DNA from: Fibrobacter sp. UWR3
GTDB lineage: Bacteria > Fibrobacterota > Fibrobacteria > Fibrobacterales > Fibrobacteraceae
Reading direction: 5' to 3'
DNA: 64,000 bases
Assembly (NCBI RefSeq): GCF_900143055.1
Contig: NZ_FRCW01000013.1
Location: 1 to 64,000 of the forward strand
The position numbers and the translations under genes are program-made. The notes below the pieces were generated by a model. The model was not told the DNA's origin. It worked only from the letters and a program-made list of their open reading frames with translations, and ran no database searches. Each line of letters begins with the position of its first letter. Within the stretch, counting starts at the first letter, position 1. This document shows, piece by piece, positions 54,288-62,799 of this stretch.

Positions 54288-55043
54288 TTACTTCATCTTG
54301 ATTTTCATCTCGAAGACCTGGCGGCCTTCATCGTCCTCAATCTTCATGTAGGTCGCACCCATCTTGTCGGCACGGAAAATGCGCACTTCCTGACCCTCGT
54401 GCGTCTCTCCCATAAAGTGCACCTCGAGCATCGAAGGAATGCAGAGTTCCAGATCTTCCGAAGAGAACACGTTCAGCGCGAGCTTTACGTACTCGATGTT
54501 GTTCATGTGGTGCGACATGTCGATATGCTGGGGCAGCACCTTCTGGCGGTAAACCTCCACGTATTCCGCGGGTTCCACCGGGAACTTCGTGAACTTGTTG
54601 TCCATGAACGGCTCCGGGGCGCCTTCCGTCGGGAAACCGACCGCAGAAAGTTTCACGGGGCGGTGGCGCTGCAAATCCAGGCAGCACGCTTCCTGCACGG
54701 CGAGGATAATCGGTTCGCCTTCCAGCGTGGTAATGGCCGTATTCTCGTATGTGCGGATAGGCGCGTTATCGGCGGGGAACGACGTGGTAACCACCTTGTC
54801 GCGCCAGAACGGGCGCTGGAAGAACTTGAATTTCGCCTTGTAGATAACCCAGTAGGCGCCCTTCTCGTGAACACAGAAGTTATCCTGCCTGATGGCGCCG
54901 AAATTCTCGGTGAAGTTGTCCTGCACCATGAGCACCGTCTGCGCGATGCCCATCTTGCCCGAGACGTCGATGTATGCCGACGTGATAGTGCGCTGTTTCT
55001 GGAAAACCAGCGGATTCTTTGCAAGTGCGTAAATATCAATCAT
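54288..55043 (-). CDS. Acyl-ACP thioesterase
   Basis: A 251-residue double-hotdog thioesterase of the acyl-ACP family (PF01643), releasing fatty acids from acyl carrier protein. Landmarks: ITSAYIDVSGKMGIAQTVLMVQDN in the first hotdog, FWRDKVVTTSFPAD and NTAITTLEG, then the second hotdog with VLPQHIDMSHHMNNIEYVKLAL, where the DxxxHxNN-type residues form the active site. The start at 55043 is preferred: TATATT ends 6 bases before it, with no ribosome site, which suggests a leaderless message. It follows the glgE terminator. Confidence 0.85.
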   Translation of the reverse strand: MIDIYALAKNPLVFQKQRTITSAYIDVSGKMGIAQTVLMVQDNFTENFGAIRQDNFCVHEKGAYWVIYKAKFKFFQRPFWRDKVVTTSFPADNAPIRTYENTAITTLEGEPIILAVQEACCLDLQRHRPVKLSAVGFPTEGAPEPFMDNKFTKFPVEPAEYVEVYRQKVLPQHIDMSHHMNNIEYVKLALNVFSSEDLELCIPSMLEVHFMGETHEGQEVRIFRADKMGATYMKIEDDEGRQVFEMKIKMK

Positions 55044-55049
55044 ATCTTG

Positions 55050-55090
55050 AATATATAAAATAAAGCCCGAGCGCAACGGCACGCGGGCTT
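55050..55090 (-). terminator. glgE terminator overlapping the thioesterase promoter
   Basis: AAGCCCG (55063-55069) pairs with CGGGCTT (55084-55090) around 14 nt. On the minus strand the tail is TATTTTATATATT, which both ends the glgE message and contains the TATATT used as the -10 box of the thioesterase gene. Confidence 0.65.
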
Positions 55091-55133
55091 ACTTTACGTG
55101 ACCTTGGACCTCGCAATAACACGCAAATTTACG

Positions 55134-56864
55134 CTAGATTTTCTTGAGCACGAGCAGGTGGCCGGGCGCCTTCGCGGGGTCAAGACGCACGAAGTTCCTG
55201 TTGCCGCGCCATACGAAGCTCTCGTCGGTAATCAGGTCCTTCAAGAAGAAGAACGAATCCTGCGAAAGACCGAGCTTTGCCATGTCGAGTTCCACCATGC
55301 CTTCCTGCGCGTTGTCCATGTCCATGTTGCATACGCACAAGATAACGTCGTCACCAGTCTTCTTGGAATAGACCATCAGCTGGTCGTTCGCGCAGTAGTG
55401 GAAGTCCAGGTTGTCGTATTCCTGCAGGGCAACGTGTTCCTGGCGGGCGGTGTTCACGCGGCGCACAAAGTCCTGGATACCCGGGCCCTTCCAGTTGTGG
55501 ACCTTGTACTGGTACTTTTCGCTGTCGGCAAGTTCTTCCTTGACCGGCGAGGGGATGTTTTCGCACAGCTCGTAGCCGTTGTACATGCCGGTGAGGCTCG
55601 AAAGCGTACCCGCGAGGAAATAGCGCTGCTTGAACGCGTTCGGACCCTTGTACGCGAGGTACTTCGGGAAAATATCCGGCGTCGTCGGGAAGAAGATTCC
55701 GCGCATGTATTCCTTCGCATCGCTCTGCGTGAGTTCCTTGAGGTACTGCTCGAATTCCCACTTGGCGCTACGCCAGGCGAAATACGTGTAGCTCATGTCG
55801 AAACCCGACTTTGCAAGGCGGTGCATCATCTTCGGGCGGGTAAAGGCCTCGGCGAGGAAAACGAGTTCCGGGCGCTTTTCCTTCACGTCGGCGATGAGCC
55901 ATTCCCAGAACGGGAACGGCTTGGTGTGCGGGTTGTCGATACGGAAAATCTCGATGCCCTTGTCGGCCCAGAACAAGATAATGTTCTCGATTTCCTGCCA
56001 CAGCGCCTTGTAGTTGTCGTTGTAGTAGTCGAACGGGTAGATGTCCTCGTACTTCTTGGGCGGGTTTTCCGCAAACTTGATGCTGCCGTCCGGTTCGTGG
56101 TAGAACCATTCCGGGTGGCTCTTCACATACGGGTGGTCGGGGCTGCAGTTGAGCGCAATGTCGAGCGCGAGGCGGAGTCCCTTGCTGCGGGCGGTCTTCG
56201 CGAAATGCTCGAAGTCCTTCATGCTGCCGAGTTCCGGGTCCACGTCGTAGTGGCCGCCGTTCTTGTTACCCACGGCATACGGGCATCCCGGTTCAATCGG
56301 CTTACCCTTCTTGTCGGTCTTTGCATGCAGGGCGTTGTTCGCACCCTTGCGGTTCGTGACGCCAATCGGGTGGATAGGAACTAGATAAACGGTATCGAAC
56401 CCGAGACCCGCGATGTAGTCGAGTTGCTTTTCGCAGTCCTTCCAGGTGGCACTCTTCTTGGGGTCGGTGCCCTGGCTCTTGGGCCACATCTCGTACCACG
56501 TGCCGATGCGGCTGTAGGTCGGGTCCACGCGGAGCATCATCACCGGGCTTTCGGTCGGCACGTCCTTCGGGGCTATTGTCCACGCGCAAATCTTGTATTC
56601 GTAGTAGCCGATGTTGTTGACCGTGAAGGAGCCTTCCCACTGGTCGTTGTCCACGAAGTGCATGGGAGCCTTCTCCCACTTCTTCTTGCTCACGTGGCGG
56701 TAGAAAATCGCGGCGTCGTACTTTTCGTGACTGTGGCGGAAGATGTCCGCGGTGAGCGTGACGGTATCGCCCGGTTCACGCTTGAGCATAAAACGCCCAC
56801 CTTCAATCTGGGGGCGGATGTTTTCAATGACGAGATTGTCTTTACGTGTAGGGATTGTAGCCAT
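55134..56864 (-). CDS. glgE: Maltosyltransferase GlgE (GH13_3)
   Basis: Alpha-1,4-glucan:maltose-1-phosphate maltosyltransferase, which extends alpha-glucan from maltose-1-phosphate. The N-terminal signature is VIENIRPQIEGGRFMLKREPGDTV, followed by ADIFRHSHEKYDAAIFYR. The catalytic domain has VYLVPIHPIGVTNRKG, LALDIALNCSPDHPYVKSHPEWF, IFRIDNPHTKPFPFWEWL (nucleophile Asp near residue 307) and VFLAEAFTRP (acid Glu near 336). At 576 residues it is shorter than the actinobacterial enzyme (about 660-700). There are no other GlgE-pathway genes next to it. The gene is isolated between terminators. Confidence 0.9.
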   Translation of the reverse strand: MATIPTRKDNLVIENIRPQIEGGRFMLKREPGDTVTLTADIFRHSHEKYDAAIFYRHVSKKKWEKAPMHFVDNDQWEGSFTVNNIGYYEYKICAWTIAPKDVPTESPVMMLRVDPTYSRIGTWYEMWPKSQGTDPKKSATWKDCEKQLDYIAGLGFDTVYLVPIHPIGVTNRKGANNALHAKTDKKGKPIEPGCPYAVGNKNGGHYDVDPELGSMKDFEHFAKTARSKGLRLALDIALNCSPDHPYVKSHPEWFYHEPDGSIKFAENPPKKYEDIYPFDYYNDNYKALWQEIENIILFWADKGIEIFRIDNPHTKPFPFWEWLIADVKEKRPELVFLAEAFTRPKMMHRLAKSGFDMSYTYFAWRSAKWEFEQYLKELTQSDAKEYMRGIFFPTTPDIFPKYLAYKGPNAFKQRYFLAGTLSSLTGMYNGYELCENIPSPVKEELADSEKYQYKVHNWKGPGIQDFVRRVNTARQEHVALQEYDNLDFHYCANDQLMVYSKKTGDDVILCVCNMDMDNAQEGMVELDMAKLGLSQDSFFFLKDLITDESFVWRGNRNFVRLDPAKAPGHLLVLKKI

Positions 56865-56884
56865 AGTGAGTGAAAAAATAGCAA

Positions 56885-56910
56885 TAAAAAAGGGCCGCGA
56901 GTGCGGTCCC
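56885..56910 (-). terminator. Terminator downstream of the barrel protein gene
   Basis: On the minus strand GGGACCGC-ACTC-GCGGCCC is followed by six T, 28 bp after the stop codon. Confidence 0.88.
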
Positions 56911-56935
56911 TTGAAAATCCGGTTTCATGCCACGA

Positions 56936-57859
56936 TTAACGGCGGGAAGCGCGTTCGCGTTCCTTCTCGCGTTGGCGGCGACGCTTTTCGGTATCGTCCG
57001 GGAAAAATTCCGGCAGGGCATAACCGATGGCAATGCCGAACACGATACCCGTCTTGTTCATACCGTCCTCGTTAACGACGGAAGAGATAATCTTCGAACT
57101 ACCCGCAGACTGGTAGCGCAGGCTCGGGTTTTCTTCCGGAGTATCCTTCGCGAGTTCCGGAGCGTAGTACATACCCACGGAGAACTGCAGGTAGTACCAT
57201 TCGTTCGTGAGGTAGGTAATCAGGACATCGAACTGGAAACCGTTGACCGTGATAATCGGGCGAACGCCATCGGCATCCGGTTCCACGCTGTGGTCGAAGT
57301 AGACCGTACCGTAGGAGGCGGAAACACCCAGGTGAAGCGGGTTCTTGGGGAACAGGTAGTAGTTGAGACCCACCTTGTAGCCGTAACCACCTTCGAGTTC
57401 AATGCCCTCGAAGTCGTTGTCGTCACCCTTGAAAAGCATACCGCCCGAACCATAGAGAGCAAGTCCCCAGCGGGTAATGTACTCGGCACCGATACCGAAG
57501 CCCATGCCCATACCGGTTTCACCCATGAACGGGTAGCGGGAACCCATACCGACCTGGAAAACCAAGCGGTCCTTGAGCCAGTTACGACGGCGGAGCGAGT
57601 TCGCGTATTCGTCCTGGCGCTGTTCCTCTTCGAACTTCTTGCGGGCTTCCATGTCCTGCTTCTGCGCAGCAGTGAGGGAAGGGCCTTCAGCATCTTCAAA
57701 GTCGCTGTCGTCGTCAGACGCCATGGCAGCACCCGAACCACCCTCTTCGGATGCAGCAGCGGGAGCAGACTCAAAGTCGCTATCATCAAATTCATCGTCA
57801 TCCTGCGCCCAGGCAAGGAACGCGGAAAGACACAGAGTCAAACACAGTTTCTTAAACAT
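56936..57859 (-). CDS. Outer-membrane beta-barrel protein with acidic N-terminus
   Basis: A 307-residue exported protein. The signal peptide (LCLTLCLSAFLAWA) is followed by a very acidic low-complexity stretch (DDDEFDDSDFESAPAAASEEGG), a charged helix (AAQKQDMEARKKFEEEQRQDEY), then a Gly/aromatic beta-barrel (VFQVGMGSRYPFMGETGMGMGFGIGAEY, WYYLQFSVGMYY). It ends in a basic Arg/Lys/Glu tail. The barrel is OmpW/OmpA-like in size but belongs to no family I can name. The ribosome site AGAGGC precedes the ATG, and TATATT lies about 35 bp upstream. Confidence 0.6.
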   Translation of the reverse strand: MFKKLCLTLCLSAFLAWAQDDDEFDDSDFESAPAAASEEGGSGAAMASDDDSDFEDAEGPSLTAAQKQDMEARKKFEEEQRQDEYANSLRRRNWLKDRLVFQVGMGSRYPFMGETGMGMGFGIGAEYITRWGLALYGSGGMLFKGDDNDFEGIELEGGYGYKVGLNYYLFPKNPLHLGVSASYGTVYFDHSVEPDADGVRPIITVNGFQFDVLITYLTNEWYYLQFSVGMYYAPELAKDTPEENPSLRYQSAGSSKIISSVVNEDGMNKTGIVFGIAIGYALPEFFPDDTEKRRRQREKERERASRR

Positions 57860-57973
57860 TAAAAGCCTCTGATTATAGAATCACTTTTGGAATATAACTT
57901 ATTATCCGGTTTTTATTCACGCCAAACCTTGTAAAAGTTGCTTAAACTTGCAGAAAATCAACCAAAAACGCCC

Positions 57974-58753
57974 CTATTCCGCCTTGATGAGCTTCGCCTT
58001 GATGCTCCCGAGAGCGATTTCGCACTCCATGAGCACCGGAATCCGGCGGTCGTCGTCCGTGAGCCAGATGAAGATGCGGCCATTGGAATTGAAGATGCCG
58101 TCACCGTCGAGCACGGGTTCCACCTTGACCGTGTTCACCGTGCCGATGGATGTCTTAAGCGACTCGCGCCCGTGGACCAGCACCTTCAGTTCGTAACGCT
58201 TCTTGCCGCTCACCGCCGAAAAGCGCGATGTGTCCCCGACGGTCAGGGGCATCGTCCGCACGTAGTAGAACGCCGACATGATGCTGTGTTCCATGCCCTG
58301 GATAGCGACCGCGGTATCGGCGGAGCGCTTGACCTTGCGGGTCTTCATGTCGGTAAACACCGTGTCGGAGAGCCACGCCTTCTCGCCCTTGCGGTCGAAC
58401 CGGATGACGGAAGTATTGTGGAACGTGCCCTCGTGGAGGTTCTTGCGGAAGACCTCCGTCATGAGCCCCTTGTTGCGCACGCGGGTATAGACCGTATCGT
58501 ACACGGGGTAGATGCGCGTGATGGCGCTGTTGCCCTGCGCAAACGAGAGGAACTCCGTCTTGCCTCCGGGGAGCGGCTTCACCTCGAGGGTCGCCGTGCC
58601 GGCCGTAATCGGGCCCCAACCGAGACTGAAGGTCAAGCGTTCTCCCTTCATCCACGGGGCCTGGACCTCCGGCAGGTTCGGTTCGCCGGCGAAACAGAAC
58701 GCGGCAAAGAACACCGTTAGTAAGACGAATTCACGTAAAGAACAAAAGCGCAT
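57974..58753 (-). CDS. DUF3108 domain exported protein
   Basis: A 259-residue exported protein covering DUF3108, a family found in Bacteroidota and Proteobacteria and predicted to be a periplasmic beta-rich protein. Visible: signal peptide (LLTVFFAAFCFAG), the family start PWMKGERLTFSLGWGPITAGTATLEV and VYDTVYTRVRNKGLMTEVFRKN. Further along are FYYVRTMPLTVGDTSRF and VEPVLDGDGIFNSNGRIFIWLTDDDRRIPVLMECEIALGSI. The function is unknown. It lies upstream of the barrel protein gene on the same strand. Confidence 0.85.
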   Translation of the reverse strand: MRFCSLREFVLLTVFFAAFCFAGEPNLPEVQAPWMKGERLTFSLGWGPITAGTATLEVKPLPGGKTEFLSFAQGNSAITRIYPVYDTVYTRVRNKGLMTEVFRKNLHEGTFHNTSVIRFDRKGEKAWLSDTVFTDMKTRKVKRSADTAVAIQGMEHSIMSAFYYVRTMPLTVGDTSRFSAVSGKKRYELKVLVHGRESLKTSIGTVNTVKVEPVLDGDGIFNSNGRIFIWLTDDDRRIPVLMECEIALGSIKAKLIKAE

Positions 58754-58758
58754 AAACG

Positions 58759-58832
58759 AATGTGTGATGTGTAATGTGTGATGTGTGATGCGAAATATCT
58801 AATTCCACATTTCACATTACACATTCCACATT
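58759..58832. repeat. AATGTG-type minisatellite hairpin, copy 2
   Basis: Left arm AATGTGTGATGTGTAATGTG and following units (58759-58795) face right arm ATTCCACATTTCACATTACA and following (58802-58832). The right arm is the reverse complement of the copy 1 arm at 40959. It lies between DUF3108 and purE. Confidence 0.8.
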
Positions 58833-58835
58833 GTG

Positions 58836-59315
58836 TTACCCTTCAATATCTCCGAGGCTCTTGCGGTAAGCAATAAGCTTCTCGCGAACTGCGGGGTCTG
58901 CGATGGCGACGATGTGGGCGGCGAGGTAACCGGCGTTCTTGCCGTTGCCGATGCCGACCGTTGCCACCGGGATTCCCGGGGGCATCTGCACGATAGAGTG
59001 CAGGGCATCGACGCCGTTGAGCGGGCCGCCGGCGCAGGGCAAGCCAATGACCGGAAGAATCGTGTGCCCTGCGAGCACGCCCGGGAGGGCTGCAGCGAGG
59101 CCTGCGACACCGATGAGGACCTGGAGGCCTCGCCCGGCGGCTTCGCGAGCATACTTCGCGGTGGCGTTCGGGGTGCGGTGTGCGGAGAGGATGTTGTATT
59201 CCCACACGATGCCGAAGCTGTCGAGCACCGCAGTGATTTTATCTACAGTTTCCTGGTCGGACTTGCTACCCGCAACGATACCGACCTTTGCATTAGGAAC
59301 TTCGTTAATCTGCAT
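58836..59315 (-). CDS. purE: N5-carboxyaminoimidazole ribonucleotide mutase
   Basis: A 159-residue PurE enzyme, converting N5-CAIR to CAIR in purine synthesis. It has KVGIVAGSKSDQETVDK (nucleotide-binding start), NILSAHRTPNATAKYA (catalytic His), LIGVAGLAAALPGVLAGHT and GLPCAGGPLNGVDALHSIVQMPPGIPVATVGIG. Length and motifs are typical of class I PurE. The start at 59315 follows GGAAAT; a longer frame to 59396 runs into repeat DNA. purD lies upstream on the same strand, separated by a palindromic repeat. Confidence 0.95.
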   Translation of the reverse strand: MQINEVPNAKVGIVAGSKSDQETVDKITAVLDSFGIVWEYNILSAHRTPNATAKYAREAAGRGLQVLIGVAGLAAALPGVLAGHTILPVIGLPCAGGPLNGVDALHSIVQMPPGIPVATVGIGNGKNAGYLAAHIVAIADPAVREKLIAYRKSLGDIEG

Positions 59316-59379
59316 TTTTATTTCCTTGTTCAAATCATACAACAGAGCGCTTTCGATAAGCAAAACGTCCTTAAGCAAG

Positions 59380-59416
59380 AGATCCTTCGACTTCACTTCG
59401 TTTCGCTCAGGATGAC
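59380..59416 (-). repeat. Palindromic element between purD and purE
   Basis: On the minus strand it begins GTCATCCTGAGCG and ends GAAGGATCT, with a terminal ATCCT/AGGAT stem. It matches the ends of the other family members in this window. Confidence 0.75.
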
Positions 59417-59432
59417 ACGTTTGGGGATTTTC

Positions 59433-60719
59433 TTACTTTTTCGCCAGTCGGGCGAGGCCCTTCTTACCGATGTCCTTGCGGTAGAACTTGCCTTCGAACT
59501 GAACCTTCTCGGCGGCTTCGTAAGCAATGTCGAGAGCGGCCTGGAGCGTTTCGCCATGGCCCACCACACCGAACACGCGACCACCGTTAGTGACCAGCTT
59601 GCCGTCCACCATTTTGGTACCGGCATGGAGCACCTGGGCGCCGTTCTTTTCGGCTTCTTCGATACCCGTCACGACCTTGCCCTTTTCGTAGGAGCCCGGA
59701 TAACCGGCGCTTGCAAGCACCACGATTGCGGAACTGCCCTTCGGAGCCTTCGGGGCACCAAGCTTGGCAAGTTCGCCCTTTTCGGCAGCGTCGAACAAGG
59801 CGAGCACATCGCCGTCGTAGAGCGGGAGCACAATCTGGCATTCAGGGTCGCCGAGGCGGCAGTTGTATTCCACGACCTTCGGGCCCTTCGCAGTCACCAT
59901 GATGCCCACGTAGAGCACGCCCGTGTAAGGCTTGCCTTCGGCGGCCATGCCCTTGAGCGTCGGTTCGATAATCGTCTTCTTCACTTCGTCGAGGAGAGCG
60001 TCCGTGACTACCGGAGCCGGGCTGTAAGCGCCCATGCCACCCGTGTTCGGGCCCTTGTCGTCGTCAAAGACGCGCTTGTGGTCCTGGGCAGAAGAGAGGA
60101 TCACGTAGTCCTTGCCGTCGCAAACCACGAAGATGGAGGCTTCTTCGCCGTCCATGAATTCTTCAATCACGACCGTCTTGCCGGATTCGCCAAAGACGGC
60201 CTTGTCGCCGAGCATTTCTTCCACAGCGTCGTTCGCTTCCTTGTCGGTCATGCAGACGATGGCGCCCTTGCCCGCAGCGAGGCCCGACGCCTTCACCACG
60301 ATCGGAGCCGGGTGTTCGGCAAGGAACTTCTTCGCGGAGGCGAGATCGGTGAAGGTCTCGAAGGCTGCCGTCGGCACGCCATACTTCTTCATGATATCCT
60401 TGCTGAAGGCCTTGGAGCCTTCGAGCGCGGCAGCAGCCGCAGTCGGGCCGAAAGCACGCAGCCCGCGACGACGGAATTCGTCCACCACGCCCGCGACCAG
60501 CGGAATTTCGGGGCCGATGACCGCGAGGTCAATCTTTTCGGCCACGGCGAGGTCGGCGATAGCCTTCGGGTCGGCCACATCGACCGGCACGCACTTGCCG
60601 AGGTTTGCCATGCCCGGATTGCCCGGAGCGCACACGAGATTGTCGCACAGCGGCGACTTCTTGACTGCAAGAGCGATGGCATGTTCGCGACCACCGCTAC
60701 CAACGACGAGAATGTTCAT
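59433..60719 (-). CDS. purD: Phosphoribosylamine-glycine ligase
   Basis: A 428-residue GAR synthetase, joining phosphoribosylamine and glycine with ATP. The N-terminal domain starts MNILVVGSGGREHAIALAV and includes CAPGNPGMANLG. The ATP-grasp domain has GPTAAAAALEGSKAFSKDIMKKYGVPTA, PIVVKASGLAAGKGAIV and EYNCRLGDPECQIVLPL (metal-binding Glu/Asn/Arg). The start at 60719 follows AAGGA by 7 bases; an ATG at 60761 does not. It is the first gene of the purD-purE pair. Confidence 0.96.
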   Translation of the reverse strand: MNILVVGSGGREHAIALAVKKSPLCDNLVCAPGNPGMANLGKCVPVDVADPKAIADLAVAEKIDLAVIGPEIPLVAGVVDEFRRRGLRAFGPTAAAAALEGSKAFSKDIMKKYGVPTAAFETFTDLASAKKFLAEHPAPIVVKASGLAAGKGAIVCMTDKEANDAVEEMLGDKAVFGESGKTVVIEEFMDGEEASIFVVCDGKDYVILSSAQDHKRVFDDDKGPNTGGMGAYSPAPVVTDALLDEVKKTIIEPTLKGMAAEGKPYTGVLYVGIMVTAKGPKVVEYNCRLGDPECQIVLPLYDGDVLALFDAAEKGELAKLGAPKAPKGSSAIVVLASAGYPGSYEKGKVVTGIEEAEKNGAQVLHAGTKMVDGKLVTNGGRVFGVVGHGETLQAALDIAYEAAEKVQFEGKFYRKDIGKKGLARLAKK

Positions 60720-60842
60720 AAGCGAGTCCTTATCTTTTGGGAAAAATGTAGAAAAATGCATTATAAGAAATCTGCCAACATACGGAATAATGTATAATTA
60801 GAGTTATCCAAGCCCCTCAACACGTCATCTCTGGAGGAAAAT

Positions 60843-61367
60843 ATGAAAAGAACCCGCTACTGGGCAGTTACAATCTTAGGCATTATCACCTTATCAATAT
60901 GCGGTTGTGCAACGGCAAAAGGCTATCATGCACTACCCAGCATTTCCCAAAAAGCAACTTCAGCCCCCGAAGCTTGTATTTTCCTTGCCGTTGACGACAC
61001 AGCACATTATGAAGGCATTCACAACGCTATAGGCATCAATAATGACAGTTTGTATTTTGAATACAACATCTACAAGAAAACAGATGCCGACCAAGAATAT
61101 CAAATGTACGAAACCATTCACATTTCCAAAAAGCCACATGACTTGAAAGCGATGTTTTTCCCATACCGAGACAAGAACGGCACTATCAATGACTGCTATA
61201 TAATAAAGCCGATTTCCAACAACGAAGAGTTAGACGCAATTCCTTTAACATACTACACAACCGATTCAACCTACTTCACACAAATTGAACATCGTTCAAT
61301 GGAATCGTCCAAAGCAGATACACGGCTTTACAATCTAATTCTTTACGTCGAAAACGTTTCAAAATAG
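60843..61367 (+). CDS. Small lipoprotein, unknown function
   Basis: A 174-residue lipoprotein with signal peptide and lipobox (IITLSICGCAT). The mature part is beta-rich (YHALPSISQKATSAPEACIFLAVDDTAHYEGIHNAIGINNDSLYFEY) and without repeats. No family is recognised. Its codons are AT-richer than those of purD, so it may be a recent acquisition. The ribosome site GGAGGAAAAT is strong. Its own terminator follows at 61371. Confidence 0.6.
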   Translation: MKRTRYWAVTILGIITLSICGCATAKGYHALPSISQKATSAPEACIFLAVDDTAHYEGIHNAIGINNDSLYFEYNIYKKTDADQEYQMYETIHISKKPHDLKAMFFPYRDKNGTINDCYIIKPISNNEELDAIPLTYYTTDSTYFTQIEHRSMESSKADTRLYNLILYVENVSK

Positions 61368-61370
61368 ATA

Positions 61371-61395
61371 GTGCAGCGTTCCGCTGCATTTTTTT
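61371..61395 (+). terminator. Intrinsic terminator of the small lipoprotein gene
   Basis: TGCAGCG-TTC-CGCTGCA followed by seven T. Confidence 0.9.
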
Positions 61396-61730
61396 CAAAA
61401 TGCCCAGTATAGACCCAGGCCCCCTAAAGCAGTTATACCTAGGCCACCACCAAGCATCGCACCTCCGTTATCGCCCCCGTCCTTGAGTTCCGCTGCCCCC
61501 ATCACACCCCAAGAAAACCCGAAAATAACAAGCATAAACGAAATCACGCCTACAAAGGGCTTAAACACGCTAAGATCAGCCTCCGATCTCTCGTTATAGT
61601 CAAAATCGTCAGAGGACATAGTCCCTTCATATTCCTGCACCGATAGAACCAGCGGAGGGTTCAGCGACACAGCAAAAGAACTTGTCGCCACCAACGAAAG
61701 AGCCAAAAAGAATACTGCTAAAAATTTCAT
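61395..61730 (-). CDS. Small membrane protein, unknown function
   Basis: A 111-residue exported or membrane protein. An N-terminal signal sequence (FLAVFFLALSLVATSSFA) is followed by a Glu/Asp-rich stretch (YEGTMSSDDFDYNERSEAD) and two C-terminal hydrophobic helices rich in glycine (FVGVISFMLVIFGFSWGVMGAA; LGGGLGITALGGLGLYWAF). No family is recognised. It is convergent with the lipoprotein gene, sharing a 1-bp overlap with its terminator. Confidence 0.5.
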   Translation of the reverse strand: MKFLAVFFLALSLVATSSFAVSLNPPLVLSVQEYEGTMSSDDFDYNERSEADLSVFKPFVGVISFMLVIFGFSWGVMGAAELKDGGDNGGAMLGGGLGITALGGLGLYWAF

Positions 61731-61950
61731 TTAGTTTCTACCTTCTCCATAAAATCCACGAGACTCCAGTTGTCGATTTTACGTTGAATCATCAGTTTTT
61801 CCGTTTATCCAACCTTAAAACAACTAATTTTGTCCGTTTTTCCAACTATTTTTACGACATTTTTGCCCATTTTTCCAATTTTAGCAAAAATCCATGTTTT
61901 TAATGACATAAACATTTTGCCGACGTCGGCAAAATGGGAGCCGTAGTTTT
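61731..61950 (-). other. AT-rich gap with palindrome and T-rich repeats
   Basis: No convincing gene. On the minus strand two 21-22-codon frames (about 61860-61795 and 61797-61732; the second reads MIQRKIDNWSLVDFMEKVET) look like decayed coding DNA. TTTTTCC(A/G) motifs occur three times at about 61796-61880. A perfect 24-nt palindrome, CATTTTGCCGAC and its complement, sits at 61913-61936 just past the dinD remnant. Confidence 0.5.
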
Positions 61951-62595
61951 TCATTTCTTCGCAACGGCTTTTTTACGTTCCTGCTTCAACTTTTTGGCAC
62001 TGATTTTGGGCGTGGGGAGATTTTCGGGCATTGTTCCGCCAAGTTCGGCAATCGTCTGGCGAACCTTCTTGCCTACGGCATAATGGGTTTCGTTTGCCTG
62101 CTCCTTCCCCTTGATGTTTTCACGACGGAGTTTGTCGTCAGTCTGGGTAATGCGGAACAGGTTCGCCGCAAGCTCGGTAGCACCCATGTGGTCCAGGATC
62201 TGTTCGTTTTTCTTGAGCCCCTAAATTTCATTCTGCCGGGTTTTAACAGCAAAATATGTTTGACCCAGGGCAATCACTTCTTTGCGGGGGTCTCCGTTCA
62301 TCACAATCAGGTAACAAGCGTAACGGGAAAGCTTGTAGCTATCCATTTTTCTTTCTGCACCACTTCCGATATTGACCATCTCGCTCACGTGGGCGAAATG
62401 GTTTCCTTCATCAAAGCCGGTTTTCCGACATGCTTCGATAGCCTTTTTTATCACGGGTAAGAACTTGCCATATTCGGTATATTCTAAGGCTTTTTGCAAT
62501 TCCCTTGCATACCAGAATTCAGTTCCATTTTCGTCGGTGTGCTTGATATTCTCGAACGTCTGCTGAGAATAAGTGATAACCTCTTTTTTAGCCAT
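61951..62595 (-). pseudogene. dinD: dinD-like gene with internal deletion and stop
   Basis: A DinD (DNA-damage-inducible protein D, BRO-N type) gene in two in-frame pieces. The first 124 residues begin MAKKEVITYSQQTFENIKHTDENGTEFWYARELQKALEYTEYGKF and end KTRQNEI, followed by TAG at 62223-62221. The same frame resumes at once as GLKKNEQILDHMGATELAANLFRITQTDDKLR and ends at 61951. Intact DinD proteins are about 270-285 residues; here some 65 residues between KTRQ and KGL are missing, and the stop sits at the junction. A deletion explains both. The ribosome site AGGAGG at the start is intact. Confidence 0.75.
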
Positions 62596-62767
62596 AGGGC
62601 CTCCTGCGTTTATTGTTTTTACTAGGAACGCCCTCGCATTACGGCAAAGCCAGATAAAGCAAAAGCGCATCATTCCTTTCTAGGGAATGACGCGCTGGGA
62701 TGTAATGTACCTAATATTTGAAAAACTGGCAAGAGGGGCAAGAAAATTTTACATTAGGTTGAGCCGC

Positions 62768-62792
62768 AGTTGTTCGGAAATTCCGAACAGCT
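62768..62792. promoter_or_regulatory. Near-perfect palindrome TGTTCGGAA-A-TTCCGAACA
   Basis: Arms of 12 bp (62768-62779 and 62781-62792) with one G-T wobble. It lies 7 bp after the stop of the right-end gene and 170 bp before dinD. No T-run follows, so a protein-binding site or mRNA end hairpin fits better than a terminator. Confidence 0.45.
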
Positions 62793-62799
62793 GACGAGA

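Noticed and set aside
61795-61860. Two small minus-strand ORFs before the membrane protein gene
   Set aside because: 21-22 codons with no ribosome sites. They may be coding debris but cannot be supported as genes.
62669-62698. GCGC..TCATTCC hairpin upstream of dinD as a terminator
   Set aside because: A stem of about 11 bp exists but it has mismatches and no T-run, and no gene ends just before it. It may be an mRNA leader structure, but nothing supports a specific role.
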